From Tractidigestivibacter montrealensis (lineage in GTDB: Bacteria; Actinomycetota; Coriobacteriia; Coriobacteriales; Atopobiaceae), in the NCBI RefSeq assembly GCF_024741235.1, contig NZ_JANSKA010000001.1, positions 248,001 through 312,000 of the forward strand: 64,000 nt of DNA. The letters run 5' to 3'. Both the position numbers and the translations under genes were made by a program. Within the stretch, counting starts at the first letter, position 1. Each line of letters opens with the position of its first letter. Below, one piece after another: positions 52,405-61,670 of the stretch. The notes beneath the pieces are model-generated. The model was not told the origin of the DNA. It saw nothing but the letters and a program-made list of their open reading frames with translations, and did no database searches.

Positions 52405-53841
52405 CTAGTACTTCACCCAGGCGTTGGGGTCGCCGGTCTCCTTGGCGAGACGATCGGACAGCCTACCCTTGGGGCTAGCAGCCCAGATAGGCGCGGACTT
52501 CTCGGCCCATGCCGCAGCTGCCGCCTGCGTCTTGCTTTCGAGCTCGTCCACGTCCTCGGGGTGCACGTAGTCCGTGGACTTGGCACCGGTCTCGTGCACC
52601 ATCTCGGAGAGCATGCCGGGGTTGTCCAGCAGCGGACACGGCCTCAGCATGTTGGAGTTGAACGGCTGGTGCGCCTGATAGCTCTTGAAGAGCGGGCTCT
52701 TGTAGCACTCGAGCAGGGTCTTCTCGAGAATGTTGGAATCGGAGTAGTGAATGAACGCGCACGGCTCCACGTCGCCCGCTGCATTGATATGCATGTAGCG
52801 ACGAGCGCCGGCGATGCAGCCGCCCGTGTACTCGCCGTCGTTCCAGAAGTCCGCGAAGAAGATGGGCACGTTGTTTCGCCAGTTCTTCCGAACCTTGTCG
52901 TACATGCCGGCGCGCTGCTCGGCAGTGGCAAGAAGCTCCACGGGAGCACCAAGGCCAACGGGCATGTAGGTGAAGATCCAGGCAAAGAGAACACCCTTGT
53001 CAACGAGGAACTGGATGTACTCGTCGCTAGTAATGGAGTCGTAGTTTGCGCTGGTATAGCACATGGACGCGCCAAACGGCAGCTTGCGCTCGCGCAGGAT
53101 ATCCATGGCGTGCGTCACGCGCTCGAAGGTGCCCTTGCCACGGCGGGAGTCCGTTGCCTCCTCGAAGCCCTCGATGGAGAAGGCCGGCATGAAGTTCTTC
53201 ACGCGGAGCATCTCGTCGGCGAACTTCTCGTCCACCAGCGTGCCGTTGGTGAACGCCGAGAAGAAGCAGTCCGGGTGCTTCTCGCACAGGCGGATAAGGT
53301 CGTTCTTGCGCACCATGGGCTCGCCGCCGGTAAAGAGGTAGATGTAGGTGCCCAGGTCCTTGCCCTGCGTGATGATGGAGTCAAGCTCCTCAAAGGTGAG
53401 GTCCTTGTGGTTGGCGTTGGTGTAGTTTGCCGCCCAGCAGCCGTTGCAGTGCAGGTTGCAGCGGGTGGTGGGGTCCATGAGGATGGCCCAGGGGCAGTTG
53501 CAGCCCTCGGTGTCGTTGACCTCGCGCTGGCGAGCGCCGCCAATGGTCACGGAGTTCACAAAGAAGTTGTGCACGAAGGTCTTGACGACGTCCTTGTCCA
53601 CGTTGTTGATGATGTTGTCGACCAGGCGACGCCAGTTGTTGGTGGGGTCCTTCATGTAGCCCATGACCATGTTGAAGAGCCTGAGCTGGGCGTCGTTGAT
53701 AGAATCGCCGGAGCCGGCAAACTTGTTGATGAGAGACTCAACCTTGGGCAGGTTGCCATCGAAGTCGTCGTAGAGCATGTTGACGCCCTGGTCAACAGCG
53801 ATGCCAATGGCCTTGGCCTTGATGGACGTAAACGCGGGCAT
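52405..53841 (-). CDS. Radical SAM protein with possible C-terminal auxiliary cluster
   Basis: 478 residues from ATG 53841 (GGAGAAGGAGAG upstream). The N-terminal 115 residues are helical. The radical SAM cluster CNLHCNGC occurs near residue 128, preceded by ILMDPTTR; GGEP near 167 is the SAM-binding motif. C-terminal CIAGARRYMHINAAGDVEPC and later PCPLLDNPG resemble a SPASM/twitch Fe-S motif used in peptide or small-molecule modification. No substrate peptide gene is seen nearby. Reaction unknown. Confidence 0.88.
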   Translation of the reverse strand: MPAFTSIKAKAIGIAVDQGVNMLYDDFDGNLPKVESLINKFAGSGDSINDAQLRLFNMVMGYMKDPTNNWRRLVDNIINNVDKDVVKTFVHNFFVNSVTIGGARQREVNDTEGCNCPWAILMDPTTRCNLHCNGCWAANYTNANHKDLTFEELDSIITQGKDLGTYIYLFTGGEPMVRKNDLIRLCEKHPDCFFSAFTNGTLVDEKFADEMLRVKNFMPAFSIEGFEEATDSRRGKGTFERVTHAMDILRERKLPFGASMCYTSANYDSITSDEYIQFLVDKGVLFAWIFTYMPVGLGAPVELLATAEQRAGMYDKVRKNWRNNVPIFFADFWNDGEYTGGCIAGARRYMHINAAGDVEPCAFIHYSDSNILEKTLLECYKSPLFKSYQAHQPFNSNMLRPCPLLDNPGMLSEMVHETGAKSTDYVHPEDVDELESKTQAAAAAWAEKSAPIWAASPKGRLSDRLAKETGDPNAWVKY

Positions 53842-53984
53842 GAGCCTCTCCTTCTCCTGCGGATAACCGCTCTCGTGGGGCCGCTTGCACCTTCGCCACT
53901 CATGGCGCTCGGTGCCCGGCTGGAATAAAGAGTATCATCCCCCAATACAACCGAGATGATTCCAATTTTTGAAATATGTTCAAA

Positions 53985-54329
53985 TCAAGCACGCAAACGG
54001 TAGGCATCATTCGAATCTACGTGTGCCGTTGCGACAAGGACATCGGCACACTCCCCCGCAAGGAAAAGCCTGCCAATTGCACCCCTCTTAAGGTAGAACG
54101 CCGTATAGAGCGGAACGCTCTCGATGCCCTCAGTCAATCCAAAGTTACGAGTCGACAAGCGCAGTGCACCTGCCGTCCAAGGTCGAGAAAGACGTAGTCG
54201 TCAAACACCGTCTTGGCAAACTCTCTAATGAGGTAGCTTTTGCCAACCTGGCGCGCCATTATCAAGCAGAGGCTTACGGGAACTGCGGGACTGCCATTCC
54301 ATAAGAGTGCCCATCACATTGCGCTTCAT
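53985..54329 (-). pseudogene. Remnant of AAA_14/DUF4143-type ATPase
   Basis: A frame from ATG 54329 (MKRNVMGTLMEWQSRSSRKP, then LL) breaks in a shift. The next frame reads MARQVGKSYLIREFAKTVFD, a Walker A-like GARQVGKTYL motif of the AAA_14 family. After an internal gap a different frame reads GLTEGIESVPLYTAFYLKRG and a short tail to a TGA at 53985, like the C-terminus of such proteins. So the gene is frameshifted and mostly deleted. AAA_14 proteins are common in mobile and gut-bacterial accessory DNA. Confidence 0.65.
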
Positions 54330-54530
54330 ATTCCGCCCCCATCTTGGTTTCCAGATAGAAGGGCATCACTTAAGTTGAGAAAAAAGTAATCAGCTACATT
54401 TTTATCTGTAGAAAAGTGTAACGGATTGCATTTTTCATCAGTTAATCCTGTTCGCGCAAATATCGCTATACGGATATCCAAGCAAAGCAGGGTTCTGCTC
54501 CGTCGAGTATCACCCCATTGCGTCACTAGC

Positions 54531-55241
54531 CTAGGGCACGCGCGTATCAAATTCGAAGGCATTGGTATCGCTGCGATATTCAGCAATGCTGTATTCAATG
54601 ATTCTGTCGCACGCATCCAGGGTAGTAGTGGTAAATCGAAAGAGCGGGTCCCCCTGTTTCACATCAAGCAAGGCAGCAAGGCTCGAGTCGGCTTGCATAA
54701 GCTCAAGGCGTCGTTTGGCAACCATGGGAGGGTTGCCCTTGTCATCAAAAAATGCATAGAGCGATGCAGTCGAGAAGTCCACGTTATCTATACCGGGATA
54801 CCGGTTGTAGGGAATGAGGCTCTCCACCAGAACATTCGGCGTGTCATTGGCGTAGCGAAGACGAACCAAGCGAAAGGCGGCATCCCCCTCTCTGATGCCC
54901 AACGAGTTGGCGATGTTCACTGTTGCAAGAGTCTTCCGGGCAAGGATAACTTTGGTCTTTGGGATAAGCCCATGCTCGTGAATCTCCTCATCAAAGCTAC
55001 GGAGGGTCACGGCGAAACGCTGGTCAATTTTTCGGGCTCGGACGCATACGCCCCTACGCCCGCCCTTCTCGAGAACGCCCTCATCCATGAGCATCTGAAC
55101 CGCTCGGCGCACGGTGGGCCTGCTCACACCATATGCGGCCGCCAGCTCCTCTTCGGAGGGAATAGTCTCTCCATCATGATAGGTCTGGTTATCTACAAGC
55201 TCTCGCAGGTCATCGTGAATCATCTTGTAGAGTGGATTCAT
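54531..55241 (-). CDS. GntR/HutC-family regulator with UTRA domain, copy 1
   Basis: 236 residues from ATG 55241 (GGGGGACAAG upstream); 49 upstream codons lack family character. Residues 1-70 are the GntR winged helix (IPSEEELAAAYGVSRPTVRR). Residues 90-236 are a UTRA effector domain (FRLVRLRYANDTPNVLVESL), which binds sugar phosphates or amines. About half similar to the regulator at 55999. Probably controls the PTS island. Confidence 0.88.
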   Translation of the reverse strand: MNPLYKMIHDDLRELVDNQTYHDGETIPSEEELAAAYGVSRPTVRRAVQMLMDEGVLEKGGRRGVCVRARKIDQRFAVTLRSFDEEIHEHGLIPKTKVILARKTLATVNIANSLGIREGDAAFRLVRLRYANDTPNVLVESLIPYNRYPGIDNVDFSTASLYAFFDDKGNPPMVAKRRLELMQADSSLAALLDVKQGDPLFRFTTTTLDACDRIIEYSIAEYRSDTNAFEFDTRVP

Positions 55242-55357
55242 GCTTGTCCCCCAACAACCCACATTCGCTGCTGCAGCGTATCTGACATTATTTATTACAT
55301 ATACTATATTGTTAATAGATAGTATCTTATATACTTGGCTCATTTCTTCCATACGTA

Positions 55358-55374
55358 ATGTACATAACGTACAT
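55358..55374. promoter_or_regulatory. Palindrome upstream of both GntR-copy-1 and the TPR-like gene
   Basis: ATGTAC-ATAAC-GTACAT in the AT-rich divergent spacer (55242-55414), near ATACTAT-type dyads at 55300-55330. Typical of GntR operators. Confidence 0.5.
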
Positions 55375-55414
55375 ATTGTATGAAGCACTTATAGTCCGAG
55401 GGAGATTGGTCCGC

Positions 55415-56002
55415 ATGCCATCGCAAAGCATTGTAGTAATCGTAATTATCGTATTCTTCGGCGTCATTGCCGCACACCTTACCGCATTGCGACTCATCAA
55501 CTCGCACGCAACTTCCCTCTATCAGAAACGCAACGCTACAGATTTGAAGTCTTACCTTGAAAAATCCTACGTTCGAAGGCTCATGCCCGCCTACAACCAC
55601 GGGTGTCTCATGCTCGCCGCATGCGACATCGCGGGAGATGCAAGTGGCGTACAAGAGGTTATCGACGATCTGTTGGACATTGCAGCCCCCGGTGCGCAGA
55701 GAAATGACCTTGCAGCCCGTGCCATAAATTATTATGTGAGCAAAGGCAATTCCCCTGCTGCGCATAGTTTTGTCAACCAACTGCGCATCAAGGGGGAAGC
55801 GACTCTGTGTGACGAGCTGGATAGGCTCGTGGAAATCGAACTCGATGGGTCAGACAAGTACCTTGACGAGATGACCTCCGCGCTCGAAGCAGCCGACTCT
55901 TCCACCAAGAAGCGACTCTATTCACTGATTGCAAAGCAATACGAAAACCGTGGAGATACTGCAAAGGCAAAGGCAGCCCGAGATGCAGCACGTACCTGCT
56001 AG
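55415..56002 (+). CDS. Membrane-anchored helical-repeat (TPR-like) protein
   Basis: 195 residues from ATG 55415 (GAGGGAGATTGG upstream). One N-terminal helix (VVIVIIVFFGVIAAHLTAL) anchors a helical region with TPR-like phrases (YNHGCLMLAACDIAGDA, ALEAADSSTKKRLYSLIAKQ YENRG). No enzyme motif. Its stop overlaps the stop of the convergent GntR gene by two bases. Function unknown. Confidence 0.65.
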   Translation: MPSQSIVVIVIIVFFGVIAAHLTALRLINSHATSLYQKRNATDLKSYLEKSYVRRLMPAYNHGCLMLAACDIAGDASGVQEVIDDLLDIAAPGAQRNDLAARAINYYVSKGNSPAAHSFVNQLRIKGEATLCDELDRLVEIELDGSDKYLDEMTSALEAADSSTKKRLYSLIAKQYENRGDTAKAKAARDAARTC

Positions 56003-56772
56003 TCCCTGGGCAACGGCTCGGGCATTGCAGTCGAGTCCGGTTCATTAACCGAAAACTCAAACGTATTGTTCCTGCCGCGATAGGTAGAGACTGAATACTC
56101 CACCATATGCCCTTCGGCATCACGCCCAAAGGTGTGGAAGTAGAAAAGCGGATCTCCAATGGGTACGTCCAACAGCGTAGACGAGGAAGGATCTGCCTTG
56201 ATTACCTCAAGTCTGCGCGTCAACGAGTGGACCGGCCTACCCATTGACCTCATCTGGTGATAGAGCCCGACCTTTGAAAAGTCCACATCGGAAAGACCTG
56301 GATAGAAGTCGGCACGAATGTAGTTCTCCATGAACACATTAGGTGTGTCATCGACATAGCGCAGCCGTACGAGCTTGTAGACAAGAGCACCGTCGTTAAG
56401 CTCAAGCGCTTTGGCCACCTCGTGATTTGCCTCCTCTTCCTTGACGAGAATGGGCACGGTCTTCACTACCCTGCCAGCGGCACGTATTTCGTCCTCAAAG
56501 CTTTGGACACCCCGAAGCTTGGACCTATCCGTAGGAAGGCTCGCAATTCCGTCATCTTGGGTTGGTTTGGTGACCACGGTTCCCCTGCGCTTACGCTTGT
56601 CCAGGTATCCCTCATTGGCCAATATTTGAAGCGCTTGGCGTATCGTGGGCCTGCTTACTCCATATGACTTTGCGAGGTCAACTTCGGTAGGGATAACTTC
56701 GCCTTCGGCATAGGTGCCATCCTTAATCTTGGCGAGAAGGTCATCTTTTATTGCCGAATACAGCGTTTCCAT
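55999..56772 (-). CDS. GntR/HutC-family regulator with UTRA domain, copy 2
   Basis: 257 residues from ATG 56772. Residues 1-70 are the winged helix (LAKSYGVSRPTIRQALQILA) and residues 95-240 the UTRA effector domain (VYKLVRLRYVDDTPNVFMEN). The next gene in the same direction is the PTS operon ending at 56976, which has a terminator at 56914, so this gene probably has its own promoter. A TGATATAAGT/ACTTATCA dyad at 56853-56875 may be the operator. Confidence 0.88.
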   Translation of the reverse strand: METLYSAIKDDLLAKIKDGTYAEGEVIPTEVDLAKSYGVSRPTIRQALQILANEGYLDKRKRRGTVVTKPTQDDGIASLPTDRSKLRGVQSFEDEIRAAGRVVKTVPILVKEEEANHEVAKALELNDGALVYKLVRLRYVDDTPNVFMENYIRADFYPGLSDVDFSKVGLYHQMRSMGRPVHSLTRRLEVIKADPSSSTLLDVPIGDPLFYFHTFGRDAEGHMVEYSVSTYRGRNNTFEFSVNEPDSTAMPEPLPRD

Positions 56773-56913
56773 GCCAGATACCCCCACCGAGGCACAATCG
56801 ATGCTTTTACTGCTTGAATCGGGCCTATACAGACCAATTTTATGGCAACCAATTGATATAAGTCCTTACTTATCACTATCATTCTTTTCTACACTTTTCG
56901 ATAAACACAAGGA

Positions 56914-56940
56914 AGGGGCTCCACAAAATGCGGCGCCCCT
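56914..56940 (-). terminator. Likely terminator of the PTS/epimerase operon
   Basis: On the minus strand AGGGGC pairs with GCCCCT around a 15-base loop, followed by TCCTTGTGTTTATC. Located 36 bases after the epimerase stop. Confidence 0.45.
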
Positions 56941-56975
56941 ATTCCAAATACACCATGTCGGATATCTTTGCCTTG

Positions 56976-57620
56976 CTATAGCTGCCTGAGCTCCTTGAAG
57001 ATATCCTGATACGGTCTCCCCTTCCCAAAGAGAGCGCTTGTTCCCAAAATCGCTCCATCAACTCCCAGCCCATTTACCTTAGCGATAACTTCAGGAGAAC
57101 AAGCCCCGTCAATAAGAAGTTTGAATCCATACCGCTCCTTCTCGGCAGCGAACCGCTCAATCTTTGGTGTCACGTAATCGAGGTAACGCTGTCCGGCAAA
57201 GCCTGGGTTTACCGTCATGAGCAGCACGTAATCCACCACGGGAAGGCTGTCCTCCACGGAGGAGAAGCTTAAACCCGGGTTCACGGCTATTCCCGGGTGT
57301 GCCCCAAGCCTTGAAATCTTGAGCAGTGTTGAGTTGATGGCCAAGTCAGACTCAGGGTGTACATAGATAATGCTTGCACCAGCATGGATAAAGAACTCGC
57401 ATGCATCATATGGATTCGTGACCATAAGGTGCGCATCACAGGGGACGCTTGAGCGTTTCGCAATGGCTTCAACATCGCCAAGGGAGAGCGCATAATTCGG
57501 CACGTAGTGGCCGTCCATGACATCAAGATGCATGATGTCGGCCCCAGCAGAACACAGACTGTCGACCTCCTCGCCAAGGTTGAGGAAGTCGGCACACATG
57601 AGCGATGGACAGAGAAGCAT
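56976..57620 (-). CDS. Ribulose-phosphate 3-epimerase family protein (AlsE-like)
   Basis: 214 residues from ATG 57620 (GGAGGGTCGAG upstream). A TIM-barrel epimerase: PSLMCADFLNL start, MHLDVMDGHYVPN near residue 30 with metal His and catalytic Asp, DAHLMV near 62, MTVNPGFAGQRY near 135 and LLIDGACSPEV near 168 (second catalytic Asp). Rpe interconverts ribulose 5-phosphate and xylulose 5-phosphate. In a PTS/isomerase operon it may rather act on allulose 6-phosphate or a similar hexulose phosphate. Adjacent to the isomerase (14-base gap). Confidence 0.85.
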   Translation of the reverse strand: MLLCPSLMCADFLNLGEEVDSLCSAGADIMHLDVMDGHYVPNYALSLGDVEAIAKRSSVPCDAHLMVTNPYDACEFFIHAGASIIYVHPESDLAINSTLLKISRLGAHPGIAVNPGLSFSSVEDSLPVVDYVLLMTVNPGFAGQRYLDYVTPKIERFAAEKERYGFKLLIDGACSPEVIAKVNGLGVDGAILGTSALFGKGRPYQDIFKELRQL

Positions 57621-57634
57621 CTCGACCCTCCAAT

Positions 57635-58564
57635 CTAGGCAGTTGTCATCATGCAGGTGAGATTGCCACTGATAACGACCTTCTCGCTTTGCGGTATGAG
57701 GAAGTGATCGCCCACTTTGACAGGAATTCCCCCTGCCATGCCAGAGCCTCTCACCACACTCACGAGCTCGTAGGTCGCCTCGTTGACCACGTATTCACCA
57801 TCGCTCACCACAAGCTTCTCGATGCGGAACGAGTCGCTATCAAAATAAGTCACGCGCTCACAGCGACCGTAGGCATTTACAGTTGTTGAATACGACTCAT
57901 GGTTGGCGGCGTCCCCGTAGTGAAGAGTTTCGATTGCCTTATCAAGTTGGAGTTCCCGCTTGTTGCCATTTACATCGGTCCGGTCATAGTCCCAGAACCT
58001 ATACGTTACGTTGGTGCACTGCTGAACCTCGTAGGCAATCACACCCCCACAGCAGGCATGAAGGGTCCCGGCGGGCACGTAGACGAAGTCGTCCTGTCTC
58101 ACGGTAAGATGTCGAACGAGGTCAGTCCAGCGATCTTCAGCAATGAAAGAGCGAAGATCCTGCTCATCCTTTGCGTTGTGACCAAAGACGATTTGAGAGC
58201 CCTCATCTGCTTTGAGGAAGTACCACGCCTCGTTCTTACCGAGCGAATATCCATACTTGCGTGCATGCTCAACATCCGGATGGACCTGAATGCTGAGGTC
58301 ATCCCTGGGGCAAAGCATAGAGATAATAAGCGGGAACTCACGATTTGTATCACCAAAGAGTTCAGGATGTCCATTCCACAAATCGCCGAGCGTCATGCCC
58401 TTGTAGGGTCCGTTCTGGCAGATATTGGACCCATCGGGCTGTGCCGCAAACGCCCAGGCCTGACCGGTTCCATCGGGCATCCAGTCATAGCCGTAATACT
58501 CCTTAATAGACGTTCCACCCCATACGGTCTTAAAAGGAATCGGCTTGAAAAACAGGGGTTCCAT
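57635..58564 (-). CDS. manA: Class I mannose-6-phosphate isomerase family protein
   Basis: 309 residues from ATG 58564. Cupin-fold ManA: FKTVWGGTSIKEYYG start, SIQVHPDVEHARKYG near residue 95 (metal His), KNEAWYFLKADEGSQIVFG near 112 (metal Glu), and PAGTLHACCGGVIAYEVQQ with GTLHA (metal His) near 165. Isomerises mannose 6-phosphate and fructose 6-phosphate; related isomerases act on other aldose phosphates. Within an operon after the PTS genes. Confidence 0.88.
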   Translation of the reverse strand: MEPLFFKPIPFKTVWGGTSIKEYYGYDWMPDGTGQAWAFAAQPDGSNICQNGPYKGMTLGDLWNGHPELFGDTNREFPLIISMLCPRDDLSIQVHPDVEHARKYGYSLGKNEAWYFLKADEGSQIVFGHNAKDEQDLRSFIAEDRWTDLVRHLTVRQDDFVYVPAGTLHACCGGVIAYEVQQCTNVTYRFWDYDRTDVNGNKRELQLDKAIETLHYGDAANHESYSTTVNAYGRCERVTYFDSDSFRIEKLVVSDGEYVVNEATYELVSVVRGSGMAGGIPVKVGDHFLIPQSEKVVISGNLTCMMTTA

Positions 58565-58680
58565 ACCACACTCCAATTGCCATTAAGACACCAGAGGCCT
58601 AGCAGCTACGCCTGCAGCTGCTAGGCAAATCGGCTGCTACCACAGAACCAGCACTGGACTAGCTACATCCACGCACGGCC

Positions 58681-59529
58681 TTACAGGAATCCAATGCAGC
58701 ACAGCACGACGACGGCGGCGGTAAGAACGAGCAGGACCTTCGTCGCGGACCACTGCTTCTTGTTGAGCATCCACCAGGTCAGCATCGTAACTATGAGGGC
58801 GAGAAGACCAGGGAAGACGCCGTCAAGGGTATCTTGAAGTGCACCCATCTCTGCACCATGAGGAATCTGGACAATAGTTGAAACCGCAACTTTGCCCGCA
58901 GCAAGCGTACCGACAACGATGATGCCAAGGACGTTGATGGCATCCATGAGGCGCATGGACTTTTCGCCTACGAGGTTATCAATGGCCCCGAGACCCATTT
59001 TGTAGCCGTAGCGGAACATGCCATAGCAGATAGCCATGCCAATCGCCAGCCAGGTGACGATATAGAAGATTGGGCCCGCAACGCTACCGTCAGAAGAGAG
59101 GCTCATGCCGATGGAAAGCAAGGTAGGAACGATGATGCCCTGAATTACGGAGTCACCAAGTCCAGCAAGCGGGCCCATGAGTGCCGTCTTGACGGAAGTG
59201 GGCATCTCCTCGGGAATATCGTCGCCGAGTGCAATTCCCTCCTCAAGTGCAGCAACGATGCCGTTAATCACGGTGCCAACCTGGGGCTCAGTGTTATAGA
59301 ACTGCGAGTGGCGGGTGAGCAGACGCGCCTTGCCCTCGGGGTCATCCTTGTAGAACTTCTCCGCGAAGGGGATGTACGACCACGCAAAGCCATGAGACTC
59401 GAGCTTCTCGTATGAGCTGGAGGAGAACCAGCCAACCTGCCAGCGATACCAAAGCTGGTTGAGATCGTGCTTAGTAAGGCCCTTCTTGCCATCCGCCCGC
59501 TTCACCAGGGGCTCGTCGTTGTTAGCCAT
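58681..59529 (-). CDS. PTS system mannose/fructose/sorbose family IID component
   Basis: 282 residues from ATG 59529. EIID of the mannose family, the partner of EIIC in the sugar channel. The N-terminal soluble part (LNQLWYRWQVGWFSSSSYEK, LMGPLAGLGDSVIQG) and the C-terminal hydrophobic helices are family marks. Next in order after EIIC with a 24-base gap. Specific sugar cannot be read. Confidence 0.93.
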   Translation of the reverse strand: MANNDEPLVKRADGKKGLTKHDLNQLWYRWQVGWFSSSSYEKLESHGFAWSYIPFAEKFYKDDPEGKARLLTRHSQFYNTEPQVGTVINGIVAALEEGIALGDDIPEEMPTSVKTALMGPLAGLGDSVIQGIIVPTLLSIGMSLSSDGSVAGPIFYIVTWLAIGMAICYGMFRYGYKMGLGAIDNLVGEKSMRLMDAINVLGIIVVGTLAAGKVAVSTIVQIPHGAEMGALQDTLDGVFPGLLALIVTMLTWWMLNKKQWSATKVLLVLTAAVVVLCCIGFL

Positions 59530-59553
59530 AATAGTTAAGCTCCTTTCGGTGAA

Positions 59554-60375
59554 TTAGAAGAGATCGGGATCCTCATAGACAGCATCCGTGCCCTGCGTTT
59601 GTGCGACAGGGGCGGCAGCAGTCTTGGACTTGGCGAGGTAGTACAGATACGCAACGGCTGCGGCGATAAAGACCACCGGAATCGTGTCAAGACCGCCAAA
59701 GGCAAGCAGGACGAAGCCGAGGAAGAAGAAGACGAGCTGGAACTTGTCCTTGATCACGATGTTCATAAGCATGCCAATACCAAGGGCAGGAAGCACACCG
59801 CCGAGTACGGAAATCATATGGGTGATGAGCTCAGGGGCGTTGTTCGCAAGGTCGTTCACGAGACCCTCGCCAAGCAGGATTGCTGCAAATGTCGGAACAA
59901 AACGAAGCAGGAAGGTGCAAATCTGGGGAATCACGATGTGCCACGTTGTGATGCCCTTGCCGTCACCCTTCTCGGCCGCCTCAAGCGCCTTGTTGTTGAA
60001 GACGGAATAGAAAGCCATGCGAAGGTTGTAGAAGATGAGGCCGAAAGTGTTACCAACAAGGACGGCAAGTGTGACTGCAAGCGCCGGATCCTTGGTGGAG
60101 GCCATAGCAAGGCCGATACCGCCATAAGAGGCGTAGGTAATCTCGGAATTGGTAGCACCACCAGTGGAAAGATTGGCGATGAAGACCGCCTGGACGGCTA
60201 CACCGCACAGGATGCCATTGGTAACGTCGCCAAACGCCAGGCCCACAATGAGACCTGCGACCAATGGCCTGCCCAGGCAGTAGAAGCTACCGGTAGTACC
60301 GAGTGGGTTAGCACACTCGATAGCGCCCAGATAGCAGAACAATCCGCAAATCAGGGCAGGGAACAAGTTGCTCAT
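59554..60375 (-). CDS. PTS system mannose/fructose/sorbose family IIC component
   Basis: 273 residues from ATG 60375 (GAAAGAGGAGG upstream). EIIC of the mannose family: about nine hydrophobic segments, ECANPLGTTGSFYCLGRPLVAG near residue 20 and FIANLSTGGATNSEITYASYGG near 70 with the substrate-binding Asn-Pro and Glu motifs. Transports the sugar across the membrane with EIID. Confidence 0.93.
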   Translation of the reverse strand: MSNLFPALICGLFCYLGAIECANPLGTTGSFYCLGRPLVAGLIVGLAFGDVTNGILCGVAVQAVFIANLSTGGATNSEITYASYGGIGLAMASTKDPALAVTLAVLVGNTFGLIFYNLRMAFYSVFNNKALEAAEKGDGKGITTWHIVIPQICTFLLRFVPTFAAILLGEGLVNDLANNAPELITHMISVLGGVLPALGIGMLMNIVIKDKFQLVFFFLGFVLLAFGGLDTIPVVFIAAAVAYLYYLAKSKTAAAPVAQTQGTDAVYEDPDLF

Positions 60376-60406
60376 GATACATTCCTCCTCTTTCGCCAAT
60401 TACCTA

Positions 60407-60901
60407 CTACAGAGACTGATACTTGGCCTTGAGCGTGGACCAAGTCCTGACTCCGTCATCCGGAATCATCTGAAACTGCAGGTCAACGCCCTGCTCCGCC
60501 AGATAGTCAAAGCACTTGACGTCTTCATCGTTAATGCAGACGGCATTTCCAAGATTCTTGGTTCCTGGACGCGTAGCGCTAAGGTTGCCCACGTTAAGGA
60601 CCTTGCCAAAGTCCCCTCCCGCACGCTTCAGAGCTGCAAACTCTTCGACGGAATCGGAGATGACGAAGAAGTTGTGCTTTGATGCGCGTGCCTTATCCAG
60701 AGCCGCAACACCCTGCTGAACGGTATAGACGCCAAGCTTCAAATGACCAGCGGCGGCCTTAAGCACTTTCTTGCGCAGATCGTCTGCCGCGACCTTGTCG
60801 CTAATGACGAGAATCGCATCACAAGGCCTCTGGGTTGCCCAGGGGGTTACCGTCTGACCGTGGATAACCCTGTCATCAATACGTACAAACGTGATAGGCA
60901 T
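60407..60901 (-). CDS. PTS system mannose/fructose/sorbose family IIB component
   Basis: 164 residues from ATG 60901 (GGAAGGGAGC upstream). EIIB domain: RIDDRVIHGQ places the phosphorylated His at residue 13, followed by VTPWATQRPCDAILVISDKV. It passes phosphate from EIIA to the sugar. Order in the operon is EIIA, EIIB, EIIC, EIID. Confidence 0.92.
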   Translation of the reverse strand: MPITFVRIDDRVIHGQTVTPWATQRPCDAILVISDKVAADDLRKKVLKAAAGHLKLGVYTVQQGVAALDKARASKHNFFVISDSVEEFAALKRAGGDFGKVLNVGNLSATRPGTKNLGNAVCINDEDVKCFDYLAEQGVDLQFQMIPDDGVRTWSTLKAKYQSL

Positions 60902-60993
60902 GATTGCTCCCTTCCATTCCGCGACATTTCGCGGAGTTGACCCAACTGAAACGCGCCAGCTTTGCATGTTTTCGCTGGACCCTTGTCTGATCT

Positions 60994-61425
60994 CTAGAAG
61001 AGGTCGTCTTCCTGATTGGACGTATCGCTCTCGTCCGGAGTCTCTGTTCCCTGAACTCCAAAAGCGCCTGCCTCAAGCGCTGTTTTATAGATGGCATCAA
61101 GGTCGCTGGAGTCCATCGCGGCAATTCCAGCCTCAAGGACCATGGGGAGGTTGAGGCCAGCTGCCAGTCGAATGTGTTCGGGGTCCTTGAGGAAACACGC
61201 ATAGGACTCGTTGTACGGAGTTCCGCCCTTGAGATCGGCCAGGATTAAGAGGTCACCCTCGTCGGTTAGCTCAGCAACCTTTGCCTCGAGGCGTATGCGG
61301 AAGTCCCCCACGCCACTCTCCGAAAGGCTAAACGCAGAGATGTTCTCACAACTCGAGACAAGCATGCCAAAGGCATCGAGCATGCCTTCGCAGAGTTTTC
61401 CATGCGATACGAGAAGAATGTTCAT
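60994..61425 (-). CDS. PTS system mannose/fructose/sorbose family IIA component
   Basis: 143 residues from ATG 61425 (GGAGCGCG upstream). EIIA of the mannose family: NILLVSHGKLCEGM places the phosphorylated His at residue 8, and DLKGGTPYNES near 68 is the second family motif. It has a Gly/Asp/Ser-rich C-terminal tail. First gene of the PTS operon, divergent from deoC with an inverted repeat between. Confidence 0.92.
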   Translation of the reverse strand: MNILLVSHGKLCEGMLDAFGMLVSSCENISAFSLSESGVGDFRIRLEAKVAELTDEGDLLILADLKGGTPYNESYACFLKDPEHIRLAAGLNLPMVLEAGIAAMDSSDLDAIYKTALEAGAFGVQGTETPDESDTSNQEDDLF

Positions 61426-61460
61426 TCGCGCTCCATTCATTATGTAAGTAAAGTCATGTA

Positions 61461-61480
61461 TATGAACGAACTAATTCATA
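61461..61480. promoter_or_regulatory. Inverted repeat in the PTS/deoC divergent promoter
   Basis: TATGAA and TTCATA flank eight bases (CGAACTAA) in the 245-base spacer between EIIA and deoC. Suitable for a GntR dimer; either local GntR protein may bind it. Confidence 0.55.
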
Positions 61481-61670
61481 AGCTGTCGACGTGTTGTTCA
61501 CATATCCATCATTTGCAGCGCAATAGTACGGACTTATTTAGAACTAGTCAAGACAAAATGCCGACAAATTTCTTAAACGGTCAGCGTTATTACTAGACAT
61601 ATTTCATAACATACCTTCCAAGTAGAAGCGGGACCAAAGCTTCTGGTCCTCTAGAGGGAAAGGTTGGAAC

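Noticed and set aside
53985-54329. Intact small ATPase gene
   Set aside because: Parts of the ATPase lie in different frames with most of the protein missing.
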